NCBI RefSeq assembly: GCF_002885975.1
Contig: NZ_POSP01000003.1
Coordinates: 248,001 to 312,000, forward strand
Direction of reading: 5' to 3'
DNA: 64,000 nt
Origin: Paucibacter aquatile
GTDB taxonomy: Bacteria; Pseudomonadota; Gammaproteobacteria; Burkholderiales; Burkholderiaceae_C
Within the stretch, counting starts at the first letter, position 1, and every line of letters begins with the position of its first letter. Position numbers and translations under genes: made by a program. Below, in pieces: positions 8,679 through 16,123 of this stretch. Below the pieces are notes generated by a model. It made no database searches, was not told the DNA's origin, and saw nothing but the letters and a program-made list of their open reading frames with translations.

Positions 8679-8698
8679 GGCTGTAAGGCCTTACAGGT
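8679..8698 (-). promoter_or_regulatory. lux-box-like operator upstream of the carboxypeptidase gene
   Basis: Minus strand reads ACCTGTAAGGCCTTACAGCC, with a perfect 16-base palindrome CTGTAAGGCCTTACAG at its core. It agrees well with the classical lux box (ACCTGTA...TACAGGT) and with the site upstream of luxR. It lies 102-121 bases before the carboxypeptidase start, in the gap between fhs and that gene. No T-run follows, so it is unlikely to be the fhs terminator. Confidence 0.68.
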
Positions 8699-8722
8699 TC
8701 AAGCGTTGGCGGCTTGCGAGGC

Positions 8723-10399
8723 TCAGAACAAGCCGCTGATGCGCCCTTGCGCATCGACATCAATGCGCTCGGCCGAGGGCACTTTGGGCAGACCTGGCAT
8801 GGTCATGATGTCGCCGCAGATGGCCACCACAAACTCGGCGCCTGCCGCCAGGCGCACTTCGCGCACGCGCAGCACATGACCCTCAGGCGCACCGCGCAAG
8901 CTGGCGTCGCTGCTGAAGGAATACTGGGTCTTGGCGATGCAGACCGGCAGCTGGCCCCAACCGGCGTTCTGCCAGTCCTGCAGCTGGGCGTCGGCCTTGG
9001 GCTCGAACACCACCTCGCCGGCCCGGTAGACCTTGCTGGCGATGGCGCGGATCTTGTCGGCCAGCGGCAGCGCATCCTCGTAGAGGCTGGCGGCGCACGC
9101 ACCACCCTGCTCGCACTGGGCCACCACGGCGCGGGCCAGCTCGGCCGCACCGGCGCCGCCCTCGGCCCAGTGGGTGGCCAGCACGCAGCGCACACCTCGC
9201 GCCTGGCAATAGGCCTCGATCAGGGCGATCTCCTCAGCCGTGTCCGCGTCAAAGCGGTTGATGGAGACGATGGCCGGCAGGCCGTAATGCTGATGCACGT
9301 TTTCGATGTGGCGGCCAAGGTTGGCCAGGCCAATTTCCAGCGCCTGCAGGGTGTCACTGCCCGGCTTCTTCGCATCGGCACCGCCGTGGTACTTGAGCGC
9401 CCGCACGGTGGCCACGATGACGGCGCAGCTGGGCTGCAGGCCGGCCTTGCGGCACTTGATGTCCATGAACTTCTCGGCGCCGAGGTCGGCGCCAAAGCCG
9501 GCTTCGGTCACCACATAGTCGGCCAGCTTCAGCGCTGTTTGTGTCGCGATCACCGAGTTGCAGCCATGGGCGATATTGGCAAAGGGGCCGCCATGCACAA
9601 AGGCCAGATTGCCCTCCAGGGTCTGCACCAGATTGGGCGCCAGCGCGTCCTTGAGCAAGGCGGCCATGGCACCATCGGCCTTGAGCTCGCGCGCGGTGAC
9701 CGGGCGCTTGTCGGCCGTGCTGCCGATGACGATATTGCCCAGGCGGCGCTTCAGATCCTCCAGCGAAGTCGCCAGGCACAAGATGGCCATGACCTCGGAA
9801 GCGACCACGATGTCAAAGCCATCCTGGCGCGGATAGCCATTGCCCGGCCCGCCCAAGGCCACGGTGATGTCGCGCAGGGCGCGGTCGTTCATGTCCACCA
9901 CACGGCGCCAGCTGATGCGGCGCACATCGATGCCGAGCGCATTGCCATGGTGGATGTGGTTGTCGATCAAGGCGGCCAGCAGATTGTTGGCCAGGGCGAT
10001 GGCATGGAAGTCGCCGGTGAAGTGGAGGTTGATGTCCTCCATGGGCACGATCTGTGCGCGGCCACCTCCGGCCGCGCCGCCCTTCATGCCGAAGCAGGGG
10101 CCCAGCGAAGGCTCGCGCAGGCAGATCATGGCCTTCTTGCCGATGTGATTGAGGCCATCGCCCAGGCCCACCGTGGTGGTGGTCTTGCCCTCGCCAGGTG
10201 GTGTGGGCGAGATCGCGGTCACCAGGATCAGATGGCCGTTCTTGCGGCCGGACAAGGCGGGCAGATGCTCCAGGCCCAGCTTGGCTTTGTAGTGGCCGTA
10301 AGGGCTGAGCGCCTCTTCCGGCAGGTCCAGTGTGCGCTGGGCCAAGGGCAGGATTTTCTGCAGGGTGGCGGCTTGGGCGATCTCGATGTCGGTGGGCAT
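8723..10399 (-). CDS. fhs: formate--tetrahydrofolate ligase
   Basis: ATP-dependent ligase that joins formate to tetrahydrofolate, giving 10-formyl-THF for purine synthesis and one-carbon metabolism. 558 aa with the start at 10399 (MPTDIEIAQAA), matching the usual length of about 556. The nucleotide-binding motif is seen as TPPGEGKTTTTVGL, and further family hallmarks follow: REPSLGPCFGMKGGAAGGG, DINLHFTGDFHAI, and GGPFANIAHGCNS. A longer frame from 10453 adds only a non-conserved Pro-rich stretch. It is separated from the gene behind it (HIBYL-CoA hydrolase) by an intrinsic terminator and so probably has its own promoter between 10400 and 10455. Confidence 0.97.
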   Translation of the reverse strand: MPTDIEIAQAATLQKILPLAQRTLDLPEEALSPYGHYKAKLGLEHLPALSGRKNGHLILVTAISPTPPGEGKTTTTVGLGDGLNHIGKKAMICLREPSLGPCFGMKGGAAGGGRAQIVPMEDINLHFTGDFHAIALANNLLAALIDNHIHHGNALGIDVRRISWRRVVDMNDRALRDITVALGGPGNGYPRQDGFDIVVASEVMAILCLATSLEDLKRRLGNIVIGSTADKRPVTARELKADGAMAALLKDALAPNLVQTLEGNLAFVHGGPFANIAHGCNSVIATQTALKLADYVVTEAGFGADLGAEKFMDIKCRKAGLQPSCAVIVATVRALKYHGGADAKKPGSDTLQALEIGLANLGRHIENVHQHYGLPAIVSINRFDADTAEEIALIEAYCQARGVRCVLATHWAEGGAGAAELARAVVAQCEQGGACAASLYEDALPLADKIRAIASKVYRAGEVVFEPKADAQLQDWQNAGWGQLPVCIAKTQYSFSSDASLRGAPEGHVLRVREVRLAAGAEFVVAICGDIMTMPGLPKVPSAERIDVDAQGRISGLF

Positions 10400-10455
10400 C
10401 TGCGGGCTCTTCGGTTGTGGCTGGCTCGGGTGACGCGCCAGCGCAGGGGCCAATG

Positions 10456-10486
10456 AAAAACGGCAAGGTCCGGTGGGACCTTGCCG
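10456..10486 (-). terminator. intrinsic terminator after the HIBYL-CoA hydrolase gene
   Basis: Minus strand: an 11-base perfect stem CGGCAAGGTCC / GGACCTTGCCG with a 4-base loop, followed by TTTTT. It lies between the hydrolase stop (10534) and fhs. Confidence 0.9.
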
Positions 10487-10533
10487 CGCAGATTATGGCC
10501 TTGCCGCAGGCAGGGATCGCCTGTGCCTCGCCC

Positions 10534-11655
10534 TCAGTTCAGCCCGGCCAAGGGGTGCTGATCCGCCGCCCAGACCGGGGCAAAAAACGCCTGCACCTCA
10601 GCGGCCGTGACGTCCTCGCTGCGCGCATGGCGCCAGCGCGGCGCGTGGTCCTTGTCCACGGCCAGGGCACGGATGCCTTCCACGGTTTCGCTCTCGGCCG
10701 CCGGCCTCAGGTGGAAGCAGTGGTGCACCATCTCGCGCTCCATGCGCAGCTCCGCACCCAGACCCATGCCACGCGCGCGGCGCAGCTGTTCCAGCGTGAC
10801 GGCCAGCATCAGCGGCGAGCGTTTGCGCAAGGTGGCGGCCGTGTGTGCGGCCCATTCGTCATCGCGCTCCGCCTCCAGCGAGGCCAGGATGGACGGCACA
10901 TCGGGCAAGGCGAAATGGCGGTCGATGCGGGCGCGCAGCTTCAGATGATCGGCCGCCGGCGCCAGGTCCACCTTGTCCATGACGGTCGCCACCACATGCT
11001 CGGCGCTGCTTTGCTGGCCGTGGCGGAAGGCCTCGATCAAGGCCGGGAAGGAACTGCTCTGCACAAACACATCGCCCAGGCCCAGCTCGATGGCATCGCC
11101 CGCACCAATGGCATGGCCGGTCAGGGCCAGCCACTCGCCGACATGGCCGGGGCATTGGCTGAGGAAGTAGCCGCCGCCCACATCCGGGAACAGGCCGATA
11201 TTGGTCTCGGGCATGGCCAGGCGCGAATGCTCGTTCAGCACGCGCAGCTTGGCGCCCTGGCTCAAGCCCATGCCGCCGCCCATGACAACGCCGTCCATCA
11301 AGGCGATGTAGGGCTTTTTGTAGTGGTGGATCAGGTGGTTGAGCGCGTATTCCTCGGTGAAGAACGCAGCCAGTGCCGCATCCCCGGCGTGGGCCGCCTG
11401 GTGGAAGAAGCGGATGTCACCGCCGGCGCAGAAGGCGGCCGGCTTGCCCTCGCGCGCCGCGCCCAGGATCACCACCGCCTCGATCTCGGGCGCCGCCGCC
11501 CAGGTCTGCAGCAGCAAGGTCAGATCGCGGATCATGGCCAGGGACAGGGCATTGAGTGCTTGCGCCCGATTCAGGGTGATCAGGCCCAGGCAGCCATTGA
11601 CCTCGGCCAGAACCTGGCCGGCAGATTGCAGTTCGGGTAGCAAGGGCGGCTTCAT
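10534..11655 (-). CDS. 3-hydroxyisobutyryl-CoA hydrolase / enoyl-CoA hydratase family
   Basis: Crotonase-fold enzyme of 373 aa. The length and sequence fit 3-hydroxyisobutyryl-CoA hydrolase of valine degradation better than a simple enoyl-CoA hydratase (about 260 aa). Seen in order: LNRAQALNAL, the oxyanion-hole segment AFCAGGDIRFF, the second oxyanion-hole segment MDGVVMGGGMGLS, MPETNIGLFPDVGGGYFLS with the catalytic Glu and Asp typical of this hydrolase, and the C-terminal ADQHPLAGLN-type end. The start at 11655 has a CCAGGAGAC ribosome binding site; longer frames run into the upstream exporter gene. It follows the EamA gene by 49 bases and ends at a strong terminator. No other valine-degradation gene is adjacent. 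Confidence 0.88.
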   Translation of the reverse strand: MKPPLLPELQSAGQVLAEVNGCLGLITLNRAQALNALSLAMIRDLTLLLQTWAAAPEIEAVVILGAAREGKPAAFCAGGDIRFFHQAAHAGDAALAAFFTEEYALNHLIHHYKKPYIALMDGVVMGGGMGLSQGAKLRVLNEHSRLAMPETNIGLFPDVGGGYFLSQCPGHVGEWLALTGHAIGAGDAIELGLGDVFVQSSSFPALIEAFRHGQQSSAEHVVATVMDKVDLAPAADHLKLRARIDRHFALPDVPSILASLEAERDDEWAAHTAATLRKRSPLMLAVTLEQLRRARGMGLGAELRMEREMVHHCFHLRPAAESETVEGIRALAVDKDHAPRWRHARSEDVTAAEVQAFFAPVWAADQHPLAGLN

Positions 11656-11704
11656 GCCTGTCTCCTGGAAACGTTGATGTTCAAGTGCGCGATTATCGTT
11701 CGCG

Positions 11705-12649
11705 CTAACGGCGGCTTGCTGCGGCGTGGCCGGCCTGCTCGCGCCAGGCCAGCAGCTCGTTGCCCACCAAGGCCGCAAGCACCAGCCCGCCACCGAGCAA
11801 GGCGGCCGACGAAGGCTGCTCGCCCGCCCACAGCCAGGCCCAGAGCACGCCGAAGATCACCTCCAGCTGGGCCAGCAAGGCCACCTCGGGGCCGGACAGC
11901 ACCCGCGTCAGGTGCACCACCAGCAAGCAAGGCAGGGCCAGCTGAAACGCGCCCAAACTGGCCAGCAATCCGACGTCATGCCACGAGGCCTGCAGCGGCC
12001 AAGCGAGCGGCAGCATACACAAAGCCGAGATCAGCGCACCGATCAGCACCGCCAAGGGCATGTCCGAGGCCGTCGACGCTGCAGCAGCATCGCCCGCCAC
12101 CTGGCGCCCGGCATGCTGCATCAGGGACCAGTTGATGGCCGAGGCCATGGGCACACCCAAGGCCACCACGATGCCCAGCCAAGCCAGGGGTGCTGTGGCC
12201 TGAGGCCCATCGCCGCCCTGCCCCATTTCGTGCCCGAACATCCAGGCGATGCCGAGGCTGGCCACGAGAATGGCCAGCCAGGTCCGCGCCGGCAGCCGGT
12301 GGTGCAGAAACACCCGGGCCAGCAAGGCGGTCAGCAAAGGGCTGAGCGCCATGGTCACCAGCACATTGGCCACCGTGGTCAAGCTGAGCGCCAGCATGAA
12401 GGCAGTGAACATCACCGCCCAGCACAGGCCCGAGGCCCAGACCATGCGCGGGGCCTGGCGCAGCTGAGCCAACAGCGCGGGCCCACGCAGCCAACCCAGG
12501 CCGATCAGCAAAGCCAGGGCATTGAAGGCACTGCGCCAGAAGGTCAGCTCGAAGCCACGCGCCGCCTCCAGATGGCGCGTGACCACCCCCGCCGTGCTCC
12601 ACAGCAGGGTGACCAGCACCATCAGAACCACAGCCTTGCGATGTGTCAC
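11705..12649 (-). CDS. EamA/DMT-family transporter
   Basis: Inner-membrane protein of about 314 aa with ten predicted hydrophobic segments in two EamA repeats, the layout of drug/metabolite exporters such as RhtA, YdcZ-like and PecM-type proteins. The first helix begins VVLMVLVTLLWSTAGVVT; the second repeat starts near WLGIVVALGVPMASAINWSLM and ends with the family pattern LAQLEVIFGVLWAWLWAGEQPSSAALLGGGLVL. The substrate cannot be told from sequence. The start is uncertain: GTG at 12649 is chosen because it precedes the first helix and avoids the hairpins at 12666-12725, but no good ribosome binding site is present. It lies downstream of typA on the same strand. Confidence 0.85.
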   Translation of the reverse strand: MTHRKAVVLMVLVTLLWSTAGVVTRHLEAARGFELTFWRSAFNALALLIGLGWLRGPALLAQLRQAPRMVWASGLCWAVMFTAFMLALSLTTVANVLVTMALSPLLTALLARVFLHHRLPARTWLAILVASLGIAWMFGHEMGQGGDGPQATAPLAWLGIVVALGVPMASAINWSLMQHAGRQVAGDAAAASTASDMPLAVLIGALISALCMLPLAWPLQASWHDVGLLASLGAFQLALPCLLVVHLTRVLSGPEVALLAQLEVIFGVLWAWLWAGEQPSSAALLGGGLVLAALVGNELLAWREQAGHAAASRR

Positions 12650-12665
12650 GGCAGATGAATTGAGA

Positions 12666-12725
12666 GCGCCCCTGAGAGGGGCGCGGGCAACAGACTGACT
12701 GGAGCCCTCCTCTCGGAGGAGGGCT
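12666..12725. repeat. two tandem perfect hairpins between typA and the EamA gene
   Basis: First hairpin GCGCCCC-5-GGGGCGC at 12666-12684; second AGCCCTCCT-5-AGGAGGGCT at 12703-12725. Neither is followed by a T-run on the minus strand. They may act as a weak or Rho-assisted end to the typA transcript, or as mRNA processing or stability structures. Confidence 0.6.
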
Positions 12726-12766
12726 GGGAGGAGCACAGTGAACTCGCTGGAGCGAGCTTCTCGCTC

Positions 12767-14590
12767 TCAGGAGCGCGCAGCTCGCTTGCGCTCGTTCTCG
12801 GTCAGGAAGCGCTTGCGCAGGCGCACGCTCTTGGGCGTGATTTCGACCAGCTCGTCGTCGTCGATGAAGTCCACGCCGTATTCCAGGGTCAGGTCGATCG
12901 GCGGGGTGATCTTGATCGCGTCTTCCTTGCCGCTGACGCGGAAGTTGGTCAGCTGCTTGGTGCGGGTAGCGTTGACAACCAGGTCGTTGTCACGGCTGTG
13001 GATGCCGACGATCATGCCTTCGTAGACCGGATCGTTGGGCTTAACGAACATGCGGCCGCGATCATCCAGCTTACCCAGGGCGTAGGTGAAGATTTCGCCT
13101 TCGTCCATGGAAATCAGCACGCCGTTCTTGCGGCCACCGATTTCGCCCTTGTGAGCTTCGTAGCCGTCGAAGATCGAAGAGATCAGGCCCGAACCACGGG
13201 TCAAGTTCATGAACTCGTTGGAGAAACCGATCAGGCCACGGGCCGGGATACGGTATTCCAGGCGCACGCGGCCATGGCCGTCCGGCTCCATGTTCAGCAT
13301 TTCACCCTTGCGCAGACCCAGGGCCTGCATCACGCCGCCTTGGTGGGCTTCTTCCACGTCGGCCGTCACCAGCTCCATCGGCTCGCACTTCACGCCGTCG
13401 ATGTCCTGGAACATCACGCGCGGCTTGGACACGGCCAGCTCATAGCCTTCACGGCGCATGTTTTCCAGCAGGATGGTCAGGTGCAGTTCGCCGCGGCCGC
13501 AGACTTCAAAGATACCGTCTTCGTCGGTTTCCTTCACGCGCAGGGCCACGTTGTGCTGCAGTTCCTTCTGCAGGCGGTCCCAGATCTGACGGCTGGTCAC
13601 GAACTTGCCTTCACGGCCGGCCAGGGGCGAGGTGTTGACGCAGAAATTCATGGTCAGCGTCGGCTCGTCCACCTTCAGCATGGGCAGTGGGCTGGGGTTG
13701 GCCGGGTCGGTCACGGTCACGCCGATGCCGATGTCCTCGATGCCGTTGATCAGCACGATGTTGCCGGGGCCGGCTTCGGTCACTTGCACGCGGTCCAGAC
13801 CTTGGAAGGTCAGCACCTGGTTGATGCGGCCGTTGACGGACTTGCCGTCCGGGCCTTCCATCACGGCCACTTGCATGCCGGGCTTGATGGTGCCTTGGCT
13901 GATGCGGCCCACGCCGATACGGCCGACAAAGGTCGAAAAGTCCAGGGCCGAGATCTGCAGCTGCAGCGGGGCGGCCGGGTCACCCGATTGCGCGGGCACA
14001 TGCTTGAGCACGGTGTTGAACAGGGCGGACATGTCCGGACCCCACTGCTCACCGGGCTTGCCTTCTTCCAGCGAGGTCCAGCCATTGATGCCCGAGGCGT
14101 ACACGACCGGGAAGTCCAGCTGCTCATCGGTGGCGCCCAGCTTGTCGAACAGGTCGAAGGCGGCGTTGATCACGGCATCCGGCTTGGCACCGGGCTTGTC
14201 CACCTTGTTGACCACGACGATGGGCTTCAGACCCAGGGCCAGGGCCTTCTTGGTCACGAAGCGGGTCTGGGGCATCGGGCCTTCTTGGGCGTCGATCAGC
14301 AGCACCACACCGTCCACCATGCTCAGTGCGCGCTCGACTTCACCGCCGAAGTCCGCGTGTCCGGGGGTGTCGACGATGTTGATGTGGGTGCCTTCCCAGG
14401 ACACGGCGCAGTTCTTGGCCAAGATCGTGATACCGCGCTCACGTTCGATGGCGTTGTTGTCCATCACCGTGTCGACGACTTTTTCGTGGTCGGCGAAGGT
14501 GCCGCTTTGGCGCAGCAATTGGTCGACCATGGTGGTTTTGCCATGGTCAACGTGGGCGATGATGGCGATGTTACGAATCTGCTTGCTCAT
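12767..14590 (-). CDS. typA: ribosome-associated GTPase TypA/BipA
   Basis: Translational GTPase of 607 aa that binds the 70S ribosome near the A site and helps 50S assembly, growth at low temperature and stress adaptation. The G domain is at the N-terminus: IIAHVDHGKTTMVDQLL (P-loop), the switch-I region with RERGITI, DTPGHADFGGEVER and NKVDKPGA. EF-G-like domains follow, and the BipA-specific C-terminal domain shows SRDNDLVVNATRTKQLTNFR. Length and start match the family. It lies 26 bases behind truB, so it is read as the last gene of the rimP-typA operon or from a promoter inside truB. Confidence 0.97.
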   Translation of the reverse strand: MSKQIRNIAIIAHVDHGKTTMVDQLLRQSGTFADHEKVVDTVMDNNAIERERGITILAKNCAVSWEGTHINIVDTPGHADFGGEVERALSMVDGVVLLIDAQEGPMPQTRFVTKKALALGLKPIVVVNKVDKPGAKPDAVINAAFDLFDKLGATDEQLDFPVVYASGINGWTSLEEGKPGEQWGPDMSALFNTVLKHVPAQSGDPAAPLQLQISALDFSTFVGRIGVGRISQGTIKPGMQVAVMEGPDGKSVNGRINQVLTFQGLDRVQVTEAGPGNIVLINGIEDIGIGVTVTDPANPSPLPMLKVDEPTLTMNFCVNTSPLAGREGKFVTSRQIWDRLQKELQHNVALRVKETDEDGIFEVCGRGELHLTILLENMRREGYELAVSKPRVMFQDIDGVKCEPMELVTADVEEAHQGGVMQALGLRKGEMLNMEPDGHGRVRLEYRIPARGLIGFSNEFMNLTRGSGLISSIFDGYEAHKGEIGGRKNGVLISMDEGEIFTYALGKLDDRGRMFVKPNDPVYEGMIVGIHSRDNDLVVNATRTKQLTNFRVSGKEDAIKITPPIDLTLEYGVDFIDDDELVEITPKSVRLRKRFLTENERKRAARS

Positions 14591-14616
14591 ACGACACTTT
14601 CAAAAAATTCTGGACT

Positions 14617-15564
14617 TCAGGCGGCTGGTGTACCCATGAGGCTTTGCACCTCGGCGGGACTCAGCAGCCGGTCGGCGATCAGCTCGCCGGCCTGGACATG
14701 GGCGCTGCCTAGAAAGGCTTGCGGCTCGGGGCCGTAGACCCGCACATGCGGGGCGTCGGCAGCGGCAACGCGGCGCCGCAGACCGGTGAGAAAGCGGGCG
14801 GCTTCGTCGCTGCTCAAACGCAGCTCGGGCCAATCCGCCAACAAAGAGTCGGGTGGGCGCAGCAAGGCTTCGCGCTCGCTTTCGGTCAGCGCCGCCAGGG
14901 CGTCCAGGCTGATGGCCTGTTCCACCGACACCGGGCCGGATGCGGTTCGACGCAGCGCACTCAATCGCGCGCCACAACCCAGCAAGCGACCGAGGTCTTC
15001 CGCCAGGGTGCGCACATAGGTGCCCTTGCTGCAGCGCACGGCAATCGCCAGCTCATCATCCTGCCAATGCAGGATGTCGAGCGCGTGAATGGTGACCTGA
15101 CGCGATGGGCGCTCGATGGTGATGCCGGCGCGGGCGTATTCGTACAGCGGCCGGCCTTCATGCTTGAGGGCCGAGTACATCGGCGGCACCTGGGTGATCT
15201 CGCCGCGCAGCTGGGCGCAAGCGGCCTCGATCTGTTCGCGGCTCAGCTTCACCGGATGGCGCTCCAGCACCTCGCCTTCACCGTCGCCGGTGGTGGTGAT
15301 CTCGCCAAGCTTGAGGGTGGCGGTGTAAGCCTTGTCGGCATCCAGGCTGACCTGGCTGAACTTGGTGCCGGCACCGAAGCACAGCGGCAGCAGGCCGGTA
15401 GCCAGCGGGTCCAGCGTGCCGGTATGGCCGGCCTTTTCCGCCCGCAGCAGCCATTTGGCTTTTTGCAGCGCGTCGTTGCTGGACAGACCCAGCGGCTTGT
15501 CAAGCAGCAGCACGCCGTGCAGGGCACGGCGCGGTGTCTTGACGCGCTGGGGACGGGTGTTCAT
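14617..15564 (-). CDS. truB: tRNA pseudouridine(55) synthase
   Basis: Converts U55 of the tRNA T-loop to pseudouridine. 315 aa with ATG at 15564; an in-frame TTG nine bases upstream is possible but has no advantage. The catalytic motif GHTGTLDPLATGLL with its aspartate lies near residue 50; GVLLLDKPLGLSSNDAL precedes it. Further family segments are the YSALKHEGRPLYEYAR and RCSKGTYVRTLAEDLG stretches. The gene follows rbfA by 30 bases and precedes typA by 26, the classic order of this operon in betaproteobacteria. Confidence 0.96.
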   Translation of the reverse strand: MNTRPQRVKTPRRALHGVLLLDKPLGLSSNDALQKAKWLLRAEKAGHTGTLDPLATGLLPLCFGAGTKFSQVSLDADKAYTATLKLGEITTTGDGEGEVLERHPVKLSREQIEAACAQLRGEITQVPPMYSALKHEGRPLYEYARAGITIERPSRQVTIHALDILHWQDDELAIAVRCSKGTYVRTLAEDLGRLLGCGARLSALRRTASGPVSVEQAISLDALAALTESEREALLRPPDSLLADWPELRLSSDEAARFLTGLRRRVAAADAPHVRVYGPEPQAFLGSAHVQAGELIADRLLSPAEVQSLMGTPAA

Positions 15565-15594
15565 GGTGGACAAAGAATCAGGGCTTCTCGAAGT

Positions 15595-16020
15595 TCACTC
15601 GGCGCGGTCGGTGGGCTTGCTCGCTTCCGCGGCAGCGTCGCCCTCAGCGGGCGCCTCGTCATCGAGGGCGCGCGTGGCATTGGCCTTGTGGATCAGCGCG
15701 CTCAACTCGGCCGCGCGCTCGATGCTGCGGTCGTAGTGGAAGTGCAAGCTGGGCACGGTGTGGATCTGCAGGCGCTTGAAGAGGCCGTTGCGCAAAAAAC
15801 CGGCGGCTTCGTTCAAGGCTTCCGCGGTTTCGGTCGGATCGCCGACCAGCACCGAGAAGAACACCTTCGCATGCGCGTAGTCGGGCGTCACCTCGACGGC
15901 ATTGACCGTGGCCATGCCGATGCGTGGGTCCTTGAGCTCGCGGATCAGCTCGGCCAGATCGCGCTGGATCTGGTCGGCCACGCGAAAGCTGCGGTTGGGG
16001 ATGACTCGTTTGTGTCGCAT
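15595..16020 (-). CDS. rbfA: 30S ribosome-binding factor A
   Basis: Small KH-fold protein (141 aa) that binds the 5' end of 16S rRNA and assists late 30S assembly, especially in the cold. Family sequence is clear: RVADQIQRDLAELIRELKDPR, then the VTVSxVEVTPDYAHAKVFFSV-type core and LHFHYDRSIERAAEL. The C-terminal 25 residues (from about 117) are a low-complexity acidic tail, DDEAPAEGDAAAEASKPTDRAE-like, longer than in the E. coli protein. It lies between infB and truB; a hairpin with a U-rich tail stands between infB and rbfA, so its level may be partly uncoupled from infB. Confidence 0.95.
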   Translation of the reverse strand: MRHKRVIPNRSFRVADQIQRDLAELIRELKDPRIGMATVNAVEVTPDYAHAKVFFSVLVGDPTETAEALNEAAGFLRNGLFKRLQIHTVPSLHFHYDRSIERAAELSALIHKANATRALDDEAPAEGDAAAEASKPTDRAE

Positions 16021-16059
16021 CTCGGACTGCTCCTGTGCTGAGACTGCAGGCGGCGCCCC

Positions 16060-16100
16060 TCACAAACACAAACCCCGCCACTCTCGGGAGGGCGGGGTTT
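16060..16100 (-). terminator. hairpin terminator or attenuator between infB and rbfA
   Basis: Minus strand: AAACCCCGCC, an 11-base loop, GGCGGGGTTT (10-base perfect stem), then GTGTTTGTG. The tail is only moderately T-rich, so some read-through into rbfA-truB-typA is likely. Confidence 0.7.
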
Positions 16101-16123
16101 GCGCCGGTTGGGGCAACTCCGCT

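Noticed and set aside
6112..8739. An 875-codon plus-strand open frame
   Set aside because: Antisense to the M14 carboxypeptidase, which has all catalytic residues and a signal peptide.
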